This document shows positions 55,975 to 64,000 of a DNA stretch of 64,000 nucleotides, piece after piece. This stretch comes from Lasiosphaeris hirsuta (Eukaryota > Ascomycota > Sordariomycetes > Sordariales > Lasiosphaeriaceae). The notes under the pieces are model-generated. The model searched no databases, had not been told where the DNA came from, and saw only the letters and a program-made list of their open reading frames with translations. The stretch is from assembly GCA_030549175.1 (NCBI GenBank), contig JAUKUA010000007.1:310001-374000 (forward strand), given 5' to 3'. A program made the position numbers and the translations under genes. How positions within the stretch are numbered: the first letter of the stretch is position 1; the number at the start of each line of letters is the position of its first letter.

Positions 55975-56187
55975 AATGAATGTATGCTGTTTCCACTGCG
56001 CCGCTAGCATCAGTATGGAGTAGTATCCGTAGGCGCAATCCAAACTCACCGAGCTAGCGATCCAAACAGACAGGCATGTGCATACCCGACATGCGGCCCA
56101 CGAGCCGCACTTCAAGTGCTCTTGGGAACTTGGAGGGAAGGCACGGTAGGGTACCTACGTGTAGGAGGAGGGTGCATGCACAGGACG

Positions 56188-56218
<31 letters not shown>

Positions 56219-56885
56219 TGCAGAATTTACCTGTCGCAATGTCTGGATATTGCACAGGGCTACCCAATCCCGGGCGCTGGCCAAAGCACTCGCGCGCCCG
56301 TCTGCCACGCCGTCCCAGTTTGCTCCCACACGCAGCACACCCTCGGCGGCACTGGCGAGCCAGTTTGGGTGTCAAGGCCGCGCCATTGGGCAGAAACGGG
56401 TCACAACCTCCCAACACATGCAGGGAAGTGAAGTGGTGGGTGGCTTGGCTTGTCAGCCCCGTCGGTCGTGCTCCCTGAATCCCTCCCCTCCCCTCCTATC
56501 CGTTTGATAAGATTGCGGGGGAGTGCTCTCACCTCCCCAAATTCCCCCCCAAAGCTTTGCCTGAGAGGGGCCATTCTGCCTTGGCGGCTCAACAGTCAGT
56601 TGCCGAAATCGTGAACCCACATTCCAACTACATTCCGTCTTCACACGGCCTGCTCGGTCTCGTCTCATCGCCGTCGTTCGCATTGTTTGTAGTCTTGCGC
56701 AGCCGAACCACACAGTCCAGCGTACTTGTGACCCGTAACAGCAGTCGTCCAAAATCCCTCACGCCCTGCAAACTCGCACCCGCAGCCTGAGGCGCGCGGG
56801 CACCGGCCAACCCCTTGTGTGACGTCCGAGAGTCAAAGCCAACACAGGTTCGAGCGGTTCTTTTGCGGTTTGCAGTCTAGCAAAC
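55975..56885. other. Spacer with a T26 tract
   Basis: T 56194-56219. A CT-rich region lies ahead of the caspase gene start. No gene. Confidence 0.4.
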
Positions 56886-59077
56886 ATGAGTCGCTTCGAG
56901 ACCAACCGGCACCGGCTCGACTACGAATACGGCTACGACTCGTCGTGGGACACGCGGAGCAACAGCTACCGCGAGGTCCTGTCCCCGCCGCGCCGCTCGC
57001 TGTCAGGCGGCAACATGATCATCTACGACATGGACCGGCCTGATCCCCGGCACCACCAACACCACCACCGCCACTCGCACCGCACGCGCGACTCGAAATC
57101 TAGCCGGGCGTCGCACCGCGAGCAGCGCGAGGCCGACCGGCAGACCACGGCGTACCTCCTCACCGACCGCGAAGACCGCGAAAAGGAATCCCTCAAGCAG
57201 CGCATGTCGCTCAGCCGCACCAGCCTGGCCCCGTCGCGCCGCCACACCAGCTCCAAGGCCCGCTCGCTCTCGCTCTCGCGCTCGCGCTCCTTCGCCAACA
57301 CCTCGTCCGACTCCGATCTCGACTCGGCCGACGACTCGGAGGATCCCGACCGCGAGCGCAACCAGGCCCACCGCCCCCTCGTCAAGTACTACCAGACCGA
57401 GCCCGCCGCCCCCCCGCCCCAGTTGCCCCCCGCCGTCACCTGGCCTAGCGGCCACGGCGGCCACGGCGGCGGCGGTGGACACGACCACCGCCGCCGCTCG
57501 CGCCCGCCCTCGTCGTCGCTCTCGCTTGGCCGCAGGGCCTCCCGGTCACCTGACCTGGACCTGGGCTTGGCGGAAGAGGGTGATGAGGGAGGGAGGGGGC
57601 GCTACCAGAGGGGGTTTGGGCTGATTGAGCAGCGCCATGGGCAGAGTCACAGCGCGGATCCCAGGGTCGAGGTCATGGCCGAGGACCTGAGGTTCGGGCT
57701 GGGGAGGATGGGGCTGGGGCCCGATGGGCGGGTGCTGGGGGGAGGAGCGCGAGTTTTGAGGTCGGCGGGGGGCCTGGGAGGAGGAAGGGGGTTAGTTTGA
57801 GTCCCGGGCGGATTGAGAGAGCGGTTGCGAGGTGAGTTCTTTTAGGTAGTTTAGGTAGGGAGTGGAGAGAGAGAGAGAGAGAGAGGGCTGACTCCATGTA
57901 GCAAACGGAGGCCGTTGCATCCCCAGTACAACCAGGTGTATGCGCTCATCCTGACGTGGGAGTTTCACGACTTGCGGACCGCGTCGTATACGGCGCCGGC
58001 GGCGGTCGACTACATCTCGCTCGAGGACGAGACGAAGCGGCTCCGGCAGACGCTGGAGGGGTATGGGTATACCGTTATCGAGTTCGACATCCCGATGGAC
58101 CGGCCGGTGGAGAAACTGAAGGCCAGGATCAAGAACTTCTGTCGCCATGCGGCTGATGATACCCTGCTGATGGTGTACTACCACGGCCACGGGAGTCTGG
58201 ATGACGAGAATGAGCTAGTGTTCAGCAGGTACGTCTGAGGAAATAAGGGGGGAGGGGGGGGGGGGGGGAAAGCGGGGTTTTGGGGGGCGGGGGACGTGGC
58301 TAACGGAGTGGTGATCAAGTCATGAACATCCTGCAAACCCAGAATGGTCCCAAGCAGCGGCTGCAGAGCTGTATGCAGCGCTGCTGGTTGGCGATGTGTG
58401 CTCCAAGCACGGCCGCAAGGAGAAACACCAGCAACTCACCAAGAAATAGTCAGTCTTCCCATTTCCCCACTCACTCACAGCCGCTGCTGACTATGTTTCC
58501 CAGCGAGCGGTACCGCCCCGTAGCCGAGGTCAAGTGGGAGGATATCCGGCCCATCGTCCTTGGCGCGCCGTGCGACGTCCTGCTAGTCCTCGACTGCTGC
58601 GCGGCGGGCGCCGCCAACCTCCATCACGCCAACTGGCAGCCACCGCCCGCGACCGAGCGCTTCACCAAGCACCTTTTCGCGGCATGCGGGTTCGAGTCTT
58701 CGACGAGCGACGACATGACGGCGGCCATGTGCGACATCCTTGACACGTGGGTGCCGGGCCAGGGCCTGCTGCCAGACCCCATGGGCCCGAACGGGGACGG
58801 GGCAGCGAATGGCGGAGGCGCAGGCGGCGGGGCGGCGACGGGGAAGCTCGGCACGCCGCTGGCACTAGCTTCGCCCCCGGCTGGGTCGCCCTTCATTACC
58901 ACCAAGCGCCTGCACCAGATCATGGAGGACCGGCTCCAGAGGAACTCGGCCGGGTCGCAGCCCATCTTCAAGCAGCTGCTGCCGCATGACCCCGAGCAGC
59001 ACATCACGCTGCCCAACTTGCTGGATAGGGGGGTCGCGGGCCGGAGGGGGAGGAGTAGGGGGTACTTTGTTGCGTGA
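56886..59077 (+). CDS. Caspase-domain (peptidase C14) protein with long disordered N-terminus (apparent frameshift)
   Basis: Exons 56886-57831, 57902-58228, 58320-58448 and 58504-59077. Exon 1 encodes a His/Arg/Ser-rich, probably disordered region (HHQHHHRHSHRTRDS, SLSLSRSRSFANTSS). Its frame breaks near its 3' end at the six-G run 57765-57770; one added G would carry GVSLSPGRIERAV into the splice site GTGAGT. The caspase fold follows: VYALILTWEFHDLRT, the His in LMVYYHGHGSLDDE and the Cys in VLLVLDCCAAGAANL. C14 proteases act in regulated cell death and stress. No zinc finger of type I metacaspases is seen. The single indel at a homopolymer may be an assembly error. Confidence 0.8.
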
Positions 59078-59603
59078 GCGGTTCGATGTTGACGATATTA
59101 TGTGAGGCGGTTGTGATGATGTATAACATGGACATTTCTGGCGACGTTGGAGTTTTCTTCTCTTGGTCCCTGTGCTCGTAATTGCATTCCATGCTTTTGA
59201 CCTCTTTTGCAACCACTACTTCACCCCTTTCCTTGGCATGTACCGGACCTCGAGTGCCCCTCGGCTTAGGTACTTTTTCTGGTTTTTTTTTTTTTTTTTT
59301 TCCCTTTCTGCCAGCTGACAGCCCAGTGTTGTTGCACGGCCAGGTCTCATTTTTAGCGGGCCTGCTGCCTAACTGCCACCAATAAACCACCTAACACATG
59401 CCAGCAGCCAACCTGATGTTTTTATTGCCCTCTTTTCCCCCAATTCCCCCCCCCCCATTTTACACTAACCGCCAGCAGACGACCCCTCACCACCCGAGTC
59501 AAGAAACAGCGACGTCTTTCAACAGCTACTCCTCGGATGCTCTCATGGGATCTTCAGTATCTCCAACCTACATGCTACATCAAGCACCGTATGCGGAGTA
59601 GAG
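59078..59603. other. Spacer with a T20 tract
   Basis: T 59283-59302; promoter region of the F-box gene. No gene. Confidence 0.4.
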
Positions 59604-62154
59604 ATGGACATGGGAACGTTCTACGCATGCGCCATCTGCCGCCAGCTCATCGGAGACTATTTCAATGCAGAATCTCCGAATGGCACTTGGCAGAGCCTTT
59701 ACCGTGGCAGTGAGTGCCGTGCACCCGTTGATCTCCTGGAAGTACTAATCCCGTATTGTCCATCTAGTTTGCGAAGGTGTTGATAACGCGGTGCTTACTG
59801 GTGTCGGCTGGAATGAGTATGACCCCGGCATCAACGGAATCTTCCGCCCCCCGACCAAGCCCGACGTCTTTTATTGGGACGACGGCTACGATATTGACAC
59901 CGACAGCACCGAGTTCCACGCCAAGTGGAACAACCCAGCCAACACCATCCGCGGCTACGCCGTCCATTTCGGCTGCTGGCGCATGTTGGAGCTGATGTTT
60001 GCCCCCGCCCCGGTCCCGCACACGACCTTCTTCAACGTCTGCTCGTCATTGCCTTTTGCCGGCCAGAATATAGTCCTCTGGGGCCACGAATACTACGGCC
60101 TTGGCGAGGACCCTAATAAAATGTTCCAGATCGCGAGCTTGCCTTTCTATAAAAGATCAAAGTGTAACCCCATCGGCTTTGCACCGGACGTCTTTGAAGA
60201 ATTCGCACGTGAACCCCCCGTGGGCGAGCCGGCAGGGGCACTCTCGACCCGAGTCACGGCCAATGGCAAAGACTGTTTCTTCCAACTTCCTACTGAAACT
60301 CGGTTGGCCATATGCATCTACCTGCCCACCACGGATGCCTTGTATCTCCGTCTCGCATCCAAGGCCTTTTGGTTCTTCTTCGATGATCAGCAATTCTGGC
60401 GCTCGAGGTTTCGCTATATCGGATTCGATCGCGGCTGGCTTCTATACAACACGCTAAAGATAAATGCCTCTCGGAAGGAGGCCAGTAAGATCAACTGGAG
60501 GTGGCTCTACCACCGTACTACCGAAACCAGGATGCCCCACGACATGCTGAACCAAAAAAGAGTCTGGGATCTGGCTGCCTTTGTTTACGACATCCTCAGC
60601 CTTCGATGGAGCGGGCAGCCGGTGAATCACCGTCAGCAAATCCCCGGCTACCCCGTGTCGCTCAGGGACGAGACCTCGGAGACCTGGACATACAGAGAGG
60701 TATCGAGTCTCTCCGAGTGCCCATTTGGCGTCCACGCCCAAGTTGTTGACGTGCCAGCATCCCTGTCGCGAATTTCTTTTTCCTTTGTCTTGCTGGGTGA
60801 CGGCAGCTACCTGGCGGGCATGAAATTTACCGCCAGCGATGAATCCGTGGTCGAGATGGGCTACCAGCAGGAACCCGGCAAACAGCTACACGTCGACATC
60901 ACATCCGAGCTTCGTGGGTTCAGTCTTGAGGTGGCCCCGAGGGGCATCCGGAATGTGCGGTGCGTCACCAAGGAAGACTCACAATCGCCGCCGTCGGATG
61001 GGGGGTGGGTTCGGGACCCTATCGACGACCTTGGAGGCATCGTGCGCCTCGTCCCGTATGGCTCGCTTCAGACCCATCTGCGCAATGGGGCTCTCAGGCT
61101 GCATGCACTGACGGACCGCCTCGTCGTCGATCATGCGATCACTTCATTGAAGGCTGACTTCGATGTAGGGGCTCCCCCGCCCCCGTGCAACTCACCGCCA
61201 CGATGCTAAAAACCGTTTTGTATATCAGGGTTTAAAAATGACAGCTTTAGCCATCGCAAAGCCGGCACCCCCAGCGGGACTTGCGACACAGCTCCAGCCT
61301 GTCAAAGGGACGCCTTCGCTGCAAAGGGCTGGGATATGGCACCGCGATCGCCGCCATCCAGGAACCGGCACTATCCAGGGCCTCTGCGTGAACGATGACT
61401 CGTTCCTCCACCGTGAATTTTACGCGACCAAGTATCGGCCACTGGCATATCTACTATTTGGCGGACAGAACGGCGAGCGTCTGCAGTATGTCACCAGGCT
61501 AAATATGGGCCTCAAGCTCGGCCGTGGGGGTATCTATTTCAACTTCCACTACTCTTTCCCCGCCCTCACGTCCCCGCCCTCGCTCGAAATACTGGCTTTG
61601 GGGAACCGGGACCCCGGAATGCACATGATTGAATTTTGCATTGATGGCGCCGGCGGCGAGAGAATCCAGGCAGTCGAGCTGCATCTCGTGGGCCACTTTT
61701 ACTCGAACCATTCTGAATCCTCCCACCTGCCCACTCTCTGCAAACATTCAGTCCTCAGGGGGGTCAAGGTGATTTCGCGCCCTTCGTGCTGTTAATATAG
61801 CTGACACCGTTTCCCAGGTATTTACCAATCGAGGCAGATCAAAGATTTTTCCCTTTGCCCGGCCGAGCCTCGAGAGCGTGGACACTGGTCTGCGAGAGAC
61901 GATCCGCGTGCACAAGCTGACGACGGCTCCTGGAAGTACCATTATAGGATTCTACTGTGGCGCGGTAGGTTGCCTTGCATAGCTTTGTTCGTTTTGAGCA
62001 AGGGCTAACAAGGGGTCCCCAGCATAACCTTTCCAAGATGTCGCTGGGACTGATCACCATTCCAGCCGGGGCAGCGCCTAAGAAGGAGTTTACTGGTGCC
62101 TTCAATCCCGGCGGATCGCTCGATTGGCTGGACGGGGTGTTTTCGATACCTTAG
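59604..62154 (+). CDS. F-box domain protein, fungal type
   Basis: Exons 59604-59709, 59768-61164, 61229-61768, 61818-61964 and 62023-62154, all in phase, 773 residues. The N-terminus has a Cys-x-x-Cys pair (FYACAICRQLIGDYF). The F-box-like helix pair is at about residue 210 (QLPTETRLAICIYLPTTDAL, ASKAFWFFFDDQQFW). The rest is a beta-rich domain seen in large fungal F-box proteins, with GSYLAGMKFTASD and IGFYCGA near the end. F-box proteins bring targets to SCF ubiquitin ligases. Target unknown. Introns are 49-64 bp with CTAAC-like branch sites. Confidence 0.85.
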
Positions 62155-62473
62155 CTAGCAGCTCCTCCTAATCATGACGACGAGGAAAAAAAGTTCAAGA
62201 TTCCAGATCAAGTTTTCAGCACTTGTAGTACTACCGTCAGAAGAGAATGTCCCAACACTGCCCTTACATTATCTCACCGTCATCTTCCTCATTACCTTGG
62301 TAAGAAATGCCTGTATTCAGTTTCCGTGTTTTTGTTCAAGGTGTAATAGGGGCTTGTGTTTGGGCGGCGTTTCAGGAATCTGTCGTGGTGGAGCACACCC
62401 ATAGCCGAATCCACCTTTGACGGGACGTTCTTGAACCGGGTTATGATCTCAAGTCTCCATCAAAAAAACAATA
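62155..62473. other. Spacer between F-box gene and tRNA
   Basis: No gene seen. Confidence 0.35.
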
Positions 62474-62557
62474 TCCCCCGTGGCGCAATTGGCTAGCGCG
62501 TCAGACTGTTATCCAGCAGATGATCTGGAGGCTGGTGGTTCAAGCCCACCCGGGGGA
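62474..62557 (+). tRNA. tRNA-Asn (anticodon G-T-T) with an 11-nt intron
   Basis: Acceptor stem TCCCCCG (62474-62480) pairs with CGGGGGA (62551-62557). D stem GCGC/GCGC; anticodon stem TCAGA/TCTGG (one G-T pair), anticodon GTT at 62508-62510. The intron at 62512-62522 sits one base after the anticodon, the normal place for nuclear tRNA introns. T arm GGTGG-TTCAAGC-CCACC is perfect. Confidence 0.93.
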
Positions 62558-62757
62558 GATAGTGAGACAAGGGATTTGTCTCTTCAACAATTGTTTTGGT
62601 CCATGATGGTAACCATCATCTAATTTTTGTCAGCCCAATCGTAATAACCTTTGTGTGTTACAACCCAACTAACTGCGCCCGCCACCTTGCTGCAGCTGAT
62701 ATTTTCCACGCATTACCTAGGCACATATGACTTCCTGTCAATGACCTTGCCTTCACG

Positions 62758-62965
62758 ATCCAACCCTGGTTTGTTTGTTTGTTTGTTAGCGTGTGGCCTT
62801 CCACCAAGGCCCCAAGGGAGATATGGATTGAAGAGCCCTGGAAAGGGTTTCAAGCAGCAGAAACAGCGCATTTTGCATCTAAAAAGGTATTGTACAGCTC
62901 TTGATCATGCTGGGTGGCGTACCGGACCTGGATCCTTGACTCCTGCCAGGTCTGATTGTGTAATC
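62758..62965 (+). mobile_element. MITE-like element, copy with left terminus only
   Basis: Starts ATCCAACCCTGGTTTGTTTG, like the 30.8-kb copy, with one extra TTTG unit; interior AGCCCTGGAAAGG also matches. The right terminus is missing within 400 bp. It lies 200 bp after the tRNA. Confidence 0.6.
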
Positions 62966-62992
62966 ATTGAGAGAGTGTGACGAGAGATTCTG

Positions 62993-63496
62993 ATGCTTCC
63001 AAGTTCTTGTCTCTCTGTCTACTGTGAGACTTTGGTGGATAAATACACCAGCCTTGTCTACTCGTTCCCTGGTGAACGGCCATTGAGTAGTGGTAGTTAC
63101 ACAAAAGCAGCATGCCAGGGGATAGAAACGGAGGGTTGGACGGTACTACACATTGCTGTAAAGTATGGCCATATCGACCACCACCGAGATGCACCACGAC
63201 AGCATTCAGCTTGTATTCCGAGACAAGATTCAGTGAGGATATACCCCCTTCATGTTTGCTGTTGCAGAAAATCGATGCGACGTAGCCCGTCTGATACCGG
63301 AGTCAATAAAAACAGCAAGGAGGTTGTGAAGTGCCTCTTGGACTACGCCGCGACTCCGAGTTTGGTGGATAATGTTGGAACTATTCTGGTGCACACTTGC
63401 ATGTCCAAAGCCTCTACCGAAGTTCGGGACTTGCTCATGATCCAGCGGAAAGGCGAGGCATGTGAGACTCGGCCAGCGAAGAGGCCTCAGGCTTGA
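62993..63496 (+). pseudogene. Ankyrin-repeat protein relic
   Basis: GWTVLHIAVKYGHI and EVVKCLLDYAATPSLVDNVG fit two ankyrin repeats, separated by a stretch without repeat pattern (CRKSMRRSPSDTGVNK). The open frame is 167 residues, has no repeats beyond these two and no good start context. Probably a fragment of a larger ankyrin gene. Confidence 0.5.
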
Positions 63497-64000
63497 GGTT
63501 ATGCGCAGGAGCATGATATCCCCTGGGGTTTGATGAGGAGGGGGCACATGGCCGAGCAAGCAAAATACAGCCGAGTGCCGGGTTCGATGAGTTCGCTCCC
63601 TCGTGCCGTGGAACCATCGGTAACACAATAGTGGCAGAACGTCTAGCATAGCCGCAGCCAGCCGCGGAGGCAGCAATGCTAATCAATCACCTCTCGACCG
63701 CACGTGCGGAAGCGAATTGAGTTCCGCCTCTCCCAACTATTGGCCGTGGGCGTGGGGAGGGACGGGGGCACCGAGGGTTCAAACCAGCGATGGCGTTGCT
63801 TGGGCGGCTGTTCCCTGGATCGGGAACCTTATGCGGGCAGCTCAACAAAGTGAGCCGAGGGAGCTGCCACGGGAATGACAGCAGAGGCTTGCCCATGGTT
63901 TAAGAACAGCCAGCAGTGATGATGCCGAGCTGCCGCCACAGACAACCTCCCTCGCCCCTGCCACCTACTCGGTCCTCTGCATCACCCCATGACCGCACCC
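63497..64000. other. Right edge, nothing recognised
   Basis: GC-rich; no gene is supported up to the window end. Confidence 0.35.

Noticed and set aside
57003..57488. 161-codon minus-strand frame over the caspase gene's first exon.
   Set aside because: Mirror of a high-GC coding exon; repetitive Val/Gly/Arg composition.

Overview
The window is nuclear DNA of a filamentous ascomycete (Pezizomycotina), most likely a Sordariomycete. The evidence is the many short introns of about 48-150 bp with GTRNGT donors and CTAAC/CTGAC-like branch sites. The gene content also fits: HPP-family and TRP/Flc-like membrane proteins, a HET-domain protein, DUF7580-type proteins, an ankyrin protein with the fungal C2H2-like module, NmrA-like and Zn-cluster regulator-like genes. 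Transition-biased decay of some repeats looks like repeat-induced point mutation (RIP). No species can be fixed from the sequence alone.

Layout. 0.2-3.8 kb: an NmrA-like gene and an HPP membrane protein. 3.9-9.6 kb: a decayed stretch with coding fragments, a small intact gene, a transcription-factor relic, a broken membrane-protein gene and a frameshifted fasciclin gene. 10.7-12.4 kb: a multi-span membrane protein. 12.4-15.1 kb: gene-poor and partly AT-rich. 15.1-17.2 kb: a TRP/Flc-like channel gene. 19.4-21.7 kb: an eight-exon amidase. 22.7-29.2 kb: a divergent pair, a DUF7580 protein and a 1,252-residue C2H2-like/ankyrin protein, sharing one 462-bp promoter. 30.8-38.2 kb: a MITE-like element, an esterase, a coding relic, a small secreted cysteine-rich protein, a secreted FAD oxidoreductase and a methyltransferase. 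38.7-46.1 kb: small membrane and hypothetical genes, a second DUF7580-like gene, a VOC/PhnB-type gene and a kinase pseudogene. 46.9-52.1 kb: an aldo-keto reductase, a truncated DEAD-box paralog and a HET gene. 53-62.2 kb: a long disordered protein, a caspase-domain (C14) protein and an F-box protein. The right end has an intron-containing tRNA-Asn, another MITE copy and an ankyrin relic.

Themes. Several genes belong to families tied to fungal allorecognition or regulated cell death (HET, DUF7580, ankyrin/C2H2, caspase-like C14), but linkage of function between them is inference. The region from about 31.5 to 38.2 kb looks like an accessory cluster with secreted products and tailoring-type enzymes. 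Single-base frame breaks at homopolymers interrupt at least four genes that otherwise read well. Most are repaired by adding one base, so they may be assembly errors rather than true pseudogenisation. Long G/C and A/T homopolymers are unusually frequent in introns and spacers.
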